Shown: positions 36,715-45,808 of the stretch, in pieces | Layout of the letters: each line of letters opens with the position of its first letter | How positions within the stretch are numbered: position 1 is the stretch's first letter | Source: an uncultured Phycisphaerae bacterium | GTDB taxonomy: Bacteria; Planctomycetota; Phycisphaerae; UBA1845; Fen-1342 | Length of the DNA stretch: 64,000 nucleotides | Assembly (NCBI GenBank): GCA_937928595.1 | Contig: CALGJV010000007.1 | Coordinates: 1 to 64,000 of the forward strand | Reading direction: 5' to 3' | Notes under the pieces: generated by a model | What the model saw: the letters and a program-made list of their open reading frames with translations, nothing else | Told to the model about the DNA's origin: nothing | Databases searched by the model: none | Program-made: the position numbers and the translations under genes

Positions 36715-37073
36715 CGAAATCTCCTGTGTCTTTGGGCGGTGGCGACCCCATCATTCACTTTCGGGTCGCGGGAAAGCGGCCGACCAATCGGCGCGTTGCG
36801 GCAGGATGGGCGAGAGAGGCAGACCGGTGCGGGACATCACTTGTCGCAATCACGTACGCTGACTCATTCGTCAAACCAGCCGAAGGTAATATAGTCGTCG
36901 CATCCGGCGAAGTAAATGACCCCCGGGTGGCCCCTCGCGGGTTTTGCGCCTCCGGACGCGGCGAACCGGTTACGGCCACGCTCCGCGGCCCCGCCGTACC
37001 GGCCCCGGTGTTCCACCCCTTCCGGGGATACCACCTCTTGTAAAACCGCGACATCGGCGGCCGCCCCGCCGGC
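36715..37073. other. Intergenic region with RRM promoter and long leader
   Basis: 359 bases, less GC-rich than the surroundings, between the methyltransferase stop and the RRM start (both minus strand). It holds the RRM promoter at 36888-36916 and the untranslated leader below it. I see no gene on either strand and no clear intrinsic terminator for the methyltransferase gene. Confidence 0.55.
36888..36916 (-). promoter_or_regulatory. Sigma-70-like promoter for the RRM gene
   Basis: On the minus strand, -35 TTTACT (36916-36911) and -10 TATATT (36893-36888) are separated by exactly 17 bases. The start would be near 36881, giving a leader of about 165 bases. An inverted repeat TGAC-N6-GTCA (36860-36873) lies just inside the transcript. 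Confidence 0.55.
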
Positions 37074-37796
37074 TCAGAACGCCCGCGCCAGCCGGAAGAT
37101 CCGACCCGCCGCGGGCCGATCTGCCGTCAACCCCGGCCGGGTCCGAGCCTCAACCACGCTACGCAGGCCGGCGGCCGCGGCCACCGCGGCAAAGCAGTCC
37201 GCCGTCGAGCGGTTCGCGTCGCTGACGAGGGCCTCACCGCCGGGAGCGAGATGCGCGGCCACGAAGCGCGCGACGGGCTCCAGGTGGCGGGCCTCGTAGA
37301 GCACGTCGGCCGCGACGATCCGATCCGGCCGCAGGTCGGGGTACGTCTGGCGCCAGTCGACACGGCGCGCGGCCGGCTCGGGCAGCCCGTTTTCTCGCGC
37401 GCTCGCGCAGGCGAAGGCCAATGCGTCGTCGTCGTAATCGCTGACCAGTACGTCGCAGCCCCGCGCGGCGGCGACCAGTCCGACCAGTCCGAGGCCGCAG
37501 CCGAGTTCGAGGACTTGGGGGGCCGCAGCGCCGGGGGGAACGAGCGGCCAGTCGGCGACGGCGTCGGCGAGCACCAGCGCCGCGGGCCACAGCGTCGCCC
37601 AGTAAGGCATGTACTCATCCTCGGCGAAGCGGGCGGCGACCCGCGGGTCGTCGAGGAGCCGTTCCGGCTCACACGGGGCAAGCAGGGTGAAACACCGCGT
37701 GCCCACGCGTGCTTGCAGGCGCTGAACCAGGTATCCGCGAAGCGTCTCCAAAGGTCGACCTTGGTTCGCCCGGGAGAAGCATCCGACCGCGGCCAC
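37074..37796 (-). CDS. Class I SAM-dependent methyltransferase (protein-lysine/ETFB-like)
   Basis: A roughly 240-residue Rossmann methyltransferase. The SAM-binding motif I is V-L-E-L-G-C-G-L-G-L-V-G-L-V-A-A-A-R-G, motif II V-L-V-S-D-Y-D-D-D-A-L, and the post-II D-R-I-V-A-A-D-V-L-Y-E is the D/N-x-L-Y-E type seen in the METTL/Nnt1/ETFB-KMT branch, preceded by Y-W-A-T-L-W-P-A-A-L-V-L-A. That branch methylates proteins or small amides; the substrate here is unknown. The start is unsure: GTG 37796 is given, with GTG 37826 and a TTG at 37751 (AAGG upstream) as alternatives. It follows the sigma-54 activator gene by a short gap. Confidence 0.8.
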   Translation of the reverse strand: MAAVGCFSRANQGRPLETLRGYLVQRLQARVGTRCFTLLAPCEPERLLDDPRVAARFAEDEYMPYWATLWPAALVLADAVADWPLVPPGAAAPQVLELGCGLGLVGLVAAARGCDVLVSDYDDDALAFACASARENGLPEPAARRVDWRQTYPDLRPDRIVAADVLYEARHLEPVARFVAAHLAPGGEALVSDANRSTADCFAAVAAAAGLRSVVEARTRPGLTADRPAAGRIFRLARAF

Positions 37797-37830
37797 GTCC
37801 GTCGCCCGGCGGCGGGGGGTCTCCACCGGG

Positions 37831-39183
<1,353 letters not shown>

Positions 39184-39213
39184 GGATGCGGGGCCTCCAC
39201 AAGGGCGGCGATT

Positions 39214-41448
39214 CTAGTGGCGCGGGCCGGGCGGGGCCAAGGCGGGGGCGTCGGCCGGTCGCGCCGGGGCCAGCAGGCACATCACCACCCCGAACACCGC
39301 GAGTCCGGCCGCCGCCGCCGTCCACGATCCGGGTGGGAATCCCTGGGCATCCAACGCGTATCCGACGCCCGCCAGCGGCTTCTGCAGCGGCCCGCCCTCG
39401 GCAACCAGCACGGACAGCCCGTTGTGCAACAGGTGCGCCAGCATCGCCGGCCACAGCGACCGGTACTGCACGACCAGCAGCGCGAAGGCCGCGCCCAGCG
39501 CCCCTGTCACGATCATCCGGTGCACGCTGTGATGGTTGATCGCGAACGCGAACGACACCACCAGCACGGCCGCGGCCCGCCCCAGCCCACCCCGCAGCCC
39601 GCTGAGCGCGTAGCCGCGGAAGAACAGCTCCTCGCACACGGCCGGCAGCGCGGCCAGCACGAGCACCAGCACGGCCGGGTGCGCGTCGCCCAGCCCGGCC
39701 ATGAGGCGCGTCAACTCGGCCCGTATCTCCGGCGGCATGGGCAGCCAGGTCTCCTGGAACGACATCCAGGCCTGCGCGAGGATCCAGGTGGAGGCGCCGA
39801 AGCACAACGCCGCGACCAGGCCGCGGGCCGGCGGGAGTCGCAGGTTGAAGGCCGTCGCGAGCCGCACGCGGGTGTACAGGCCGGCGGCGGCGGGCAGAAC
39901 GACGAAGACCGCGAGCAGGATGGCGGTCAGCCCGAGCCAGTACTTCGACGTCCCGAACACGCCGGGGGCGGCGAGCAGCCGGCTCTGGGCGAAGAAATTC
40001 GCGGAAAACGCGACCGCCAGCAGCAGGAACGCCTGCGCTGTTGTCGGCTGGTCGGACGGCTTGAAGAACCGCCGCTGGAAGAGCGTGCGGATCGAGCCGC
40101 TGTCGGCGAAAAGCACCGCTTCCTGCCCGAAGAGCTTGGCGGCCACGGCCACCGCGGCCCCGGCGTACAACGTGGTCGAGACGAGCACCCAGAGCAGGGC
40201 GACCAGCTCGAAGCGGCCGGTGAACAGGTCGCGCGTCAGCAGGACGATGTTGGTGACGGGCATGACGACGAGCGGCCCCTCGAGCCGCATGCCCGGCAGA
40301 ACGCCGATGACCGCGGGGATCAGGGCCGCGATCATGACCGGCATCACGTAGTTCTGGGCCTCCTTGAAGCTGCGGGCGAAGCTGCACACCGCCAGCAGCG
40401 CGGCCGAAAACATGATCGCCAGTGGAATCAGCACCAGCAGCACCCAGGGCAGCGCACGCAACGGGATCACGACCTGGCCCCCCGCACCGAACACCGCGCC
40501 GAGTCCGCCCAGGTACACCGTGCCGCCGATCGACAACAGGTTGAGCAGCGCGCTGAGCATGCCGATCAGCGCGACCACGACGAACTTGCCCGCGATCAGG
40601 TCCACCGTCGGCACCGGCGCCGCCATCAGCGTTTCGAGCGTGCCGCGTTCGCGCTCGCCCGCCGTCAGGTCGATCGCCGGGTAAATCGCGCCCGTGATCG
40701 TCATGATGATCAGGATCAGCGGCACGATCTGTCCCAGAATCGAGCCGCCGACCTTCTCCGGCGTCGCCACCGTCTCCTGCCGCAGCTCCAGCGGCCGCAC
40801 CAGCCCCGGCGCCAGCTCCAGCCGCGCCAGTCGCTGCTGCACGAGGTCGCGTCCGGCGCGCTCGAGGATGCCGTCGAGGCCGGCCACCGCCATCTGGCTG
40901 CGGATTTCGGTCGGGTCGGTCAGCAGGGTGATCGAAGCCGTGGCCGTGTCCCGCGCCGTCGGCAGCGGCCCGGCGACGAGAAACCCGACGTGCAGGCGGC
41001 CGGTCAGCACCCACTCGGCGAGCATGCGCGCGTCCGGCACGACCTCGATCTCGTACTCGGGCGGATGCTCGCGCACGTCGGAGCGCGCCGTCTCGGTGGG
41101 CGAGCGGTCCGTCGGAGCGGCGGGCTGGGACTCGGCCGGCAGCTCGCCGCGTACATCCTTCTCGATCAGCTCCTCCGCCGACAGACCGGCGGCGCCGGGC
41201 CGTCGGACCGGATCGGTATCGATGACCTGCTGGAGCCAGTGGCGCGCCGCCTCGTCGGTCACGCCCACGCGGTAGATTTCCCGCTTGAGCCGGCTGACCT
41301 GAAGCTCGAAGCCCTGGAGCGAGCCCAGGATCATCGCCGGATAGAGCACCATCGGCACGAGCACCATCGCGATCAGCGTGCGCCGGTCGCGAAGCGTGTC
41401 GATCAGCTCCTTGCGCCAGATCGTGTTGATGCGCGCCAGCCGGCTCAT
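39214..41448 (-). CDS. ABC-2 (NatB-type) permease fused to a CPBP intramembrane protease
   Basis: A 744-residue fusion. Residues 1-~400 are an ABC-2 permease of the NatB kind: a first helix, a long periplasmic loop, then five to six helices with T-A-G-E-R-E-R-G-T-L-E-T-L-M-A-A-P-V, the ABC-2 hallmark. From about residue 480 a second block of membrane helices includes P-A-V-C-E-E-L-F-F-R-G-Y-A-L, N-H-H-S-V-H and L-A-H-L-L-H-N, the three metal-site motifs of CPBP (Abi/Rce1-like) proteases. An acidic Ser/Thr/Pro-rich stretch lies in the first loop. The start overlaps the stop of the ATPase gene (ATGA). Such fusions are known from annotation in planctomycetes, but the cargo and the protease substrate are unclear. 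Confidence 0.87.
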   Translation of the reverse strand: MSRLARINTIWRKELIDTLRDRRTLIAMVLVPMVLYPAMILGSLQGFELQVSRLKREIYRVGVTDEAARHWLQQVIDTDPVRRPGAAGLSAEELIEKDVRGELPAESQPAAPTDRSPTETARSDVREHPPEYEIEVVPDARMLAEWVLTGRLHVGFLVAGPLPTARDTATASITLLTDPTEIRSQMAVAGLDGILERAGRDLVQQRLARLELAPGLVRPLELRQETVATPEKVGGSILGQIVPLILIIMTITGAIYPAIDLTAGERERGTLETLMAAPVPTVDLIAGKFVVVALIGMLSALLNLLSIGGTVYLGGLGAVFGAGGQVVIPLRALPWVLLVLIPLAIMFSAALLAVCSFARSFKEAQNYVMPVMIAALIPAVIGVLPGMRLEGPLVVMPVTNIVLLTRDLFTGRFELVALLWVLVSTTLYAGAAVAVAAKLFGQEAVLFADSGSIRTLFQRRFFKPSDQPTTAQAFLLLAVAFSANFFAQSRLLAAPGVFGTSKYWLGLTAILLAVFVVLPAAAGLYTRVRLATAFNLRLPPARGLVAALCFGASTWILAQAWMSFQETWLPMPPEIRAELTRLMAGLGDAHPAVLVLVLAALPAVCEELFFRGYALSGLRGGLGRAAAVLVVSFAFAINHHSVHRMIVTGALGAAFALLVVQYRSLWPAMLAHLLHNGLSVLVAEGGPLQKPLAGVGYALDAQGFPPGSWTAAAAGLAVFGVVMCLLAPARPADAPALAPPGPRH

Positions 41449-42233
41449 GCGGGGCCCCCCGCGCCGGCGGCGTAGTCCAGCGGCGCGCCGAGCGTTGTCT
41501 GCGTCGCCCCGACCAGGTCGAGAAACGCTTCGCTGAGCCGCTCGCGGCCCGTCTGCCGCTTCAGCTCCGCCAGCTCGCCTTCGGCGATCAGCCGCCCGTT
41601 GTGGATCAGCCCGACGCGGCGGCACAGCTTCTCGATCTCGTCCAACGCATGCGTGGACAGCAGCACGGCCTTGCCCGCCGCCGCCTGCACCCGGATGAAG
41701 TCCAGGATCAGCCGGTTGCTGAGCACGTCCAGGCCCAGCGTCGGCTCGTCCAGGATCAGCACCGGCGGATCGGCGATCAGCGCGCGGGCGATGCTCGTCC
41801 GCTGCTTCTGCCCGGTCGACAGCGCCCCGCACCGCAGCCGCAGGAAATCGCGCATCCCCAGCCAGTCCACCAGTTGCGCGATCCGCTGCCGCGCCGCTTC
41901 CGGCGACAGCCCGTACAGCGTCGCGAAGTACTCCAGCACCTCGCGCGGCGACAGGCGCGCGTACAGCCCCGTGTTCGCCGTCAGGTACCCGATGTGCCGT
42001 TTGACCGCCTCCGGTCGGTCCGTCACGTCCTCCCCGTGAATCCGCACGCGCCCGGCCGTCGGCCGCAGCAGGCCGCTCACCATCCGCAGCGTCGTCGTCT
42101 TGCCCGCCCCGTTCGGCCCGAGCAGGCCGTAGATCTCGCCCGGGCGCACCGCGAACGAGACGTGGTCGACGGCCACCTTCTCGGTGCCGTCCGGGTTCGG
42201 AAAGACCTTGGTCAGGCCCTCGACTTCGATCAT
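41445..42233 (-). CDS. ABC transporter ATP-binding protein, NatA type
   Basis: A 262-residue ATPase that pairs with the permease/CPBP fusion encoded immediately downstream (ATGA overlap). Motifs: Walker A G-P-N-G-A-G-K-T-T-T, a Q-loop region with A-N-T-G-L-Y, signature L-S-T-G-Q-K-Q-R-T, Walker B V-L-I-L-D-E-P-T-L-G-L-D-V, and the switch L-S-T-H-A-L-D-E-I-E. NatA-type ATPases drive export of sodium, drugs or peptides. The start ATG 42233 fits the family (M-I-E-V-E-G-L-T-K-V-F). It is divergent from the next methyltransferase gene. Confidence 0.92.
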   Translation of the reverse strand: MIEVEGLTKVFPNPDGTEKVAVDHVSFAVRPGEIYGLLGPNGAGKTTTLRMVSGLLRPTAGRVRIHGEDVTDRPEAVKRHIGYLTANTGLYARLSPREVLEYFATLYGLSPEAARQRIAQLVDWLGMRDFLRLRCGALSTGQKQRTSIARALIADPPVLILDEPTLGLDVLSNRLILDFIRVQAAAGKAVLLSTHALDEIEKLCRRVGLIHNGRLIAEGELAELKRQTGRERLSEAFLDLVGATQTTLGAPLDYAAGAGGPA

Positions 42234-42323
42234 GACCTCGTCCGCGCCGCGCGCCGCGCGTATTGTGGTCCTATCGGTCGCTTGCGGCCAGCACGCCGAC
42301 CCGCACCGAGCTACACTCCAAGC

Positions 42324-43115
42324 ATGAAGCGCCCGTTCGAACTCGATCCACCGACTTACGACGCGCTCATCGACTGGCCCCGGCGCCTCGCCGCCGAGGA
42401 GCCGTTCTGGCGGGAGCTGTTCGCCGGGGTCGGGGCGCGCCGCGTGCTCGATGCGGCCTGCGGCACCGGCCGGCACGCGGCGCGGTTTCACGCGTGGGGA
42501 CTGGCGGTCGAGGGGGCGGACCTCGAGCCCGCCATGATCGCCCACGCCCGGTCCGCCCACGGCGCGCCGCCGGGCCTCCGCTGGACCGTGCGCTCGTTCA
42601 CGGAGCCGCCCCCACCCCCGCCTTTCGACGTGGTTCTGTGCACCGGCAACTCGCTGGCGCTCGTACCCGACACCGGCACGCTGCGGACGGCCGTCGCGGC
42701 GCTGTATGGCGCGGTGCGTCCGGGGGGCGCGCTCGTGCTGCACCTGCTGAACCTGTGGCGGCTCGACGAAGGGCCGGTGACCTGGCAGAAATGCGTGCGG
42801 TTGGCGAGTTCCGGCGGCACACGCGTGCTGCTGAAGGGGATCCATCGGGCCGGCGGACGAGCGTACATGAGTTTCGTGGAGATGCGGCTCCCTGCGGAGG
42901 GTACGGCGGACACCCCGGACGCGGGTCCGCAACCGATCGCTGCAGCGACGCACAACACACCGCTCCTCGGGATCACGCGGGACGAGCTGGAGGCGGCGGT
43001 GCGGGCGGCCGCGGGCCCCGCGCCCCTGGAGTTGGCTGTTTTCGGGGACTGGGCCCGGTCGGTGTACGAGGCGCGGACGAGCCCGGATCTGATCCTGCTG
43101 GCCCGGCATCAATAG
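42324..43115 (+). CDS. Class I SAM-dependent methyltransferase
   Basis: A 263-residue enzyme of the UbiE/Methyltransf_25 type. Motif I is V-L-D-A-A-C-G-T-G-R-H-A-A-R-F, motif II V-E-G-A-D-L-E-P-A-M-I, and the post-motifs F-D-V-V-L-C-T-G-N-S-L-A-L-V-P and V-R-P-G-G-A-L-V-L-H follow. The pattern resembles glycine/sarcosine or small-molecule methyltransferases (C-T-G-N-S-L-x-L), but the substrate cannot be read from the sequence. A hairpin terminator for the opposite gene lies just downstream. Confidence 0.85.
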   Translation: MKRPFELDPPTYDALIDWPRRLAAEEPFWRELFAGVGARRVLDAACGTGRHAARFHAWGLAVEGADLEPAMIAHARSAHGAPPGLRWTVRSFTEPPPPPPFDVVLCTGNSLALVPDTGTLRTAVAALYGAVRPGGALVLHLLNLWRLDEGPVTWQKCVRLASSGGTRVLLKGIHRAGGRAYMSFVEMRLPAEGTADTPDAGPQPIAAATHNTPLLGITRDELEAAVRAAAGPAPLELAVFGDWARSVYEARTSPDLILLARHQ

Positions 43116-43130
43116 GGCGGCGACCCCGCG

Positions 43131-43182
43131 AAAAAGCACGCGGCGCGGGCGGCCCCGGCGAAGGCCGCCGCGCACCGCGTGC
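43131..43182 (-). terminator. Intrinsic terminator of the multihaem cytochrome gene
   Basis: On the minus strand, a long GC hairpin (outer arms GCACGCGG, 43182-43175 and 43143-43136, with an inner GGCCGCC-type stem) is directly followed by TTTTT (43135-43131). It lies 16 bases after the cytochrome stop codon. This is the clearest rho-independent terminator in the window, and it may also serve the convergent methyltransferase gene. Confidence 0.8.
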
Positions 43183-43197
43183 GTGCGGGTCGGAGCG

Positions 43198-44403
43198 CTA
43201 CTCGATCGTGTAGAGCATCTTGTTGATCTGCTGGGTTGTGAGCGGGGAGCCGTAAGGCATGTGGCCCCCGTCCGTCGTGGTCTTCAGGAGGTCCCAGTAC
43301 GGCAGATCGCCGGTGGCGTTAACGGGAGTGCTGGGGTCGGCGTTGTAGGTCAGGAACGCGAACTCCAGCGCGGTCTTCCAGTTCTCGGGCACCGGGATCA
43401 CGCCGGTCGGGCCCACGAGCCGGGCGGTGCCGCTCTTGGTCGGATCCCAGCTCGTGACGGTGATCTTGCCGGTGTCGCGCAGTTCGACCAGCTTCGGGTT
43501 GCCCTGGCCGGCGAAGAGGTGGCAATCACTGCATTCGATGTCGGCCTTGGTGATGCTGTGCCCGAAGAACGGGGCCACCGTCAGGAAGGTCTTGCCCTGG
43601 TACGTGAGCGTCTGGAACGTGCCCGTGCGCACCTTTCCGTTGTAGTTCAGGAGCAGCTTGAAGCCGGTGCGCGGCCCCTGCCCGAAGAAGCGCTTCACGT
43701 CCTGCACCACCTCGGTCTCGAAGTGACAGCTGTAGCAGGAGCTGACCGATTTGACGTGGCACGCCGAGCAGTCGAGCTTGCTGCCGTGCACCGTGTGGTA
43801 GGCGTTGGCCTCCGGCGCGCGGGCGACGCCGCCGGTCTTGTGGCAGTCCTCGCATCGGACGTCCGGCTCGCCCGGGTCGAGGAACGACTTGTACTCGTTG
43901 CCGTCGCCGTGCATCTCCGACTGCGGGTGGCAGTTGACGCACCGCAGCCCGAGCGCCTTGTGCACGTCGTTGAACAGCCTCTGCTCGGCGTTCTGCCGGC
44001 CGTGGCAGCCCAGGCAGACTGAGTCCGTCACCGCCGTGGCGCCGGGCTTGCTCGGGTCCGCGTGGCAGTCCCGGCAGCCGGGCGTGTACGTCGCCTTGTC
44101 CACGGAGGTGCCGTCAGGGTACTTGGCCGCATGACACTTACCGCACCCGAGCTGCGAAATCGGCACGCCGGTGATGGTGTAAAATCCGTCTTCCGCCATG
44201 TAGAACGTCGCCTTGCCCGGCCGCGCGCCGTGAATGCTCTTGGGGAACGTGTCGTCCGGCGTCAGCACGGTGCCGCCCCCGCCGCCCCCGTCGCCGCCGG
44301 GCGGCGGCGGCGCCGGCTGGAGCCACGGGCACCCGCCCAACGCCACCCCCAGCATACCCGCACCGAGGACCGTCAGCAGTATCCTGCTCAGACGTGCTCG
44401 CAT
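43198..44403 (-). CDS. Eight-haem c-type cytochrome, lipoprotein
   Basis: A 401-residue exported electron carrier. The N-terminus is a lipoprotein signal (A-L-G-G-C25), followed by a Pro/Gly linker. Eight C-x2-C-H sites bind c-haem at Cys87, 110, 130, 155, 184, 212, 223 and 291; several extra His residues could be distal ligands. The last ~100 residues have no haem site. The pattern of paired C-x2-C-H with short spacing resembles doubled-CXXCH/cytochrome c7-like and octahaem families, but I cannot assign an enzymatic activity. GGAGG lies upstream of the ATG at 44403. Haem attachment implies a Ccm/Ccs system elsewhere. It probably sits on the outer face of the cytoplasmic membrane or on the outer membrane. 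Confidence 0.88.
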   Translation of the reverse strand: MRARLSRILLTVLGAGMLGVALGGCPWLQPAPPPPGGDGGGGGGTVLTPDDTFPKSIHGARPGKATFYMAEDGFYTITGVPISQLGCGKCHAAKYPDGTSVDKATYTPGCRDCHADPSKPGATAVTDSVCLGCHGRQNAEQRLFNDVHKALGLRCVNCHPQSEMHGDGNEYKSFLDPGEPDVRCEDCHKTGGVARAPEANAYHTVHGSKLDCSACHVKSVSSCYSCHFETEVVQDVKRFFGQGPRTGFKLLLNYNGKVRTGTFQTLTYQGKTFLTVAPFFGHSITKADIECSDCHLFAGQGNPKLVELRDTGKITVTSWDPTKSGTARLVGPTGVIPVPENWKTALEFAFLTYNADPSTPVNATGDLPYWDLLKTTTDGGHMPYGSPLTTQQINKMLYTIE

Positions 44404-44553
44404 GACCCTGGCCTCCATGGCGGCTACGGCGCCGATCGCGGGCACCCGCGTTCGCCGCTCCGCACTACCGAAACCTGTCGTGTTGCGTTCTTGAACACGA
44501 ACGACTTGCATCCCGGGCCGCCCGTCCAGACCATGCCGCGGGGCGACGCCTTC

Positions 44554-44565
44554 TTGTTGCAACAA
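44554..44565. promoter_or_regulatory. Palindrome TTGTTGCAACAA, candidate operator
   Basis: A perfect 12-base dyad about 150 bases upstream of the cytochrome start codon and 165 bases before the SAM-hydrolase-like gene. It could bind a dimeric repressor; no consensus is known to me that would name the protein. Confidence 0.35.
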
Positions 44566-44686
44566 AGTAACGCCCACCGTGCCGCCCTTCAATAGGTCAT
44601 TTCGATGTTCTTACCAACACCGTTTCGGGTTGATCAGACCGTAACAGGACCGAATCAGTACGACATGCGCCCTCCCGAGGGGACCG

Positions 44687-44692
44687 TATAAT
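44687..44692 (+). promoter_or_regulatory. Perfect -10 element (TATAAT) before the SAM-hydrolase-like gene
   Basis: TATAAT ends 35 bases before the ATG at 44728. No good -35 hexamer is found at 16-19 bases upstream, so the promoter would need an activator. Confidence 0.4.
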
Positions 44693-44727
44693 GCCCGCCG
44701 GCCGTGGTGGCCGCGGAGTGCCCGCGC

Positions 44728-45633
44728 ATGCATCCCCCCCGCTTGGCGTTTCCGTTAATGCTGGCCCTGCTTGTCGCCGGGTGCCGTTCCGGCCCGACCG
44801 GCACCGTTGCACTTCTGACCGACTACGGAACGCAGGATCATTACGTCGGCGTGCTGTCGGCCGCGGTGCTCGGGGCGAATCCGCACGCTCGCCTCGTGCC
44901 GATCACGCACGAGATCGAGCCGTACAACATCGCGCAGGGCGCGTTCGTACTGGCGGAGGCCGGTGGCGAGTTCCCGCCGGGGACCGTCCTGGTCGCTATC
45001 GTGGACCCCGGCGTCGGAACGGCCCGGGCCCCCATCGTCGTCCAGACCCGCCGCGGGCTCCTGCTCGTCGGGCCCGACAACGGCTTGCTCGACCCGCTCA
45101 TCTGCCGTGACGGGGGCGCCCGCGGCGTCTGGCGGATCGAGAACCCGCACGTCGTGCGGGCCGGGGCGGCCTCCAGCACGTTCCACGGCCGCGACCTGTT
45201 CGGCCCCGTCGCCGGCCACCTGAGCCGCGGCGTGCGGCCGGAGCGGGTCGGCCCGCCGGTCGCGACGTGGGTGCATCTCAACCTGCCGGAGGCAACGCAC
45301 GACGAGCGCGGCCTGTGCGGAGCGGTCGTGCACGTGGACCGGTACGGCAACCTGCTGACGAACATCCCGGCCGACTGGCTCGGACTGACGCCGCCGGACG
45401 GGCGGCTGGTCGTGCGCTGCCACGGCCGCACGCTCGTAGCGCGCGTCGGTCGGACCTACGCCGACGTACCGGTGGGCGAGGGCGTGGTGCTGGCAAACGC
45501 ATCGCGGTATGTGGAGATCGCGCGGAACCAGGCCCGCGCGGCCGAGGCGCTGGGGGGTCGCGCGGGGGACGCGGTGGAGATCGGGCTGGGCCCGGCGTCG
45601 GACTCGGGTCGCGACGACGGCGAGCGGCGTTGA
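44728..45633 (+). CDS. SAM hydrolase (DUF62/SAM hydroxide adenosyltransferase family) with lipoprotein signal
   Basis: A 301-residue protein of the DUF62 family, whose members split S-adenosylmethionine into adenosine and methionine (or use halides, as in fluorinase). The motifs are complete: L-L-T-D-Y-G-T-Q-D-H-Y-V-G, A-I-V-D-P-G-V-G-T, V-G-P-D-N-G-L-L, S-T-F-H-G-R-D-L-F-G-P and D-R-Y-G-N-L-L-T-N-I. What is odd is the N-terminus, M-H-P-P-R-L-A-F-P-L-M-L-A-L-L-V-A-G-C, a good lipoprotein signal with lipobox V-A-G-C, which would place the enzyme outside the cytoplasm where SAM is normally absent. The ATG at 44728 has a GGAG upstream. Confidence 0.9.
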   Translation: MHPPRLAFPLMLALLVAGCRSGPTGTVALLTDYGTQDHYVGVLSAAVLGANPHARLVPITHEIEPYNIAQGAFVLAEAGGEFPPGTVLVAIVDPGVGTARAPIVVQTRRGLLLVGPDNGLLDPLICRDGGARGVWRIENPHVVRAGAASSTFHGRDLFGPVAGHLSRGVRPERVGPPVATWVHLNLPEATHDERGLCGAVVHVDRYGNLLTNIPADWLGLTPPDGRLVVRCHGRTLVARVGRTYADVPVGEGVVLANASRYVEIARNQARAAEALGGRAGDAVEIGLGPASDSGRDDGERR

Positions 45634-45808
45634 GGTCCGCGCCGCGGGCGCGCGTGAAGCCGCGCCGGGGTTGCGGCGCAGAGGTGGCGGCGGGGGCCGG
45701 CCGGCGCGCTTTGCGTTGACGCCCACGGGGCCGCCGGGTAGCTTCCACCGCCTGTTCCGCAGTACGGGCCTCGCCGCCCGACGGCCCGCTGGCGAAGGAT
45801 GCGCACCC

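Larger units (their letters stand above)
44404..44727. other. Divergent regulatory region between cytochrome and SAM-hydrolase-like genes
   Basis: 324 bases without a gene. A perfect 12-base palindrome TTGTTGCAACAA lies at 44554-44565, within reach of a cytochrome promoter. A perfect -10 hexamer TATAAT lies at 44687-44692 for the plus-strand gene. The minus-strand promoter is not clear. The region is less GC-rich than average, which fits a regulatory role. Confidence 0.5.
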
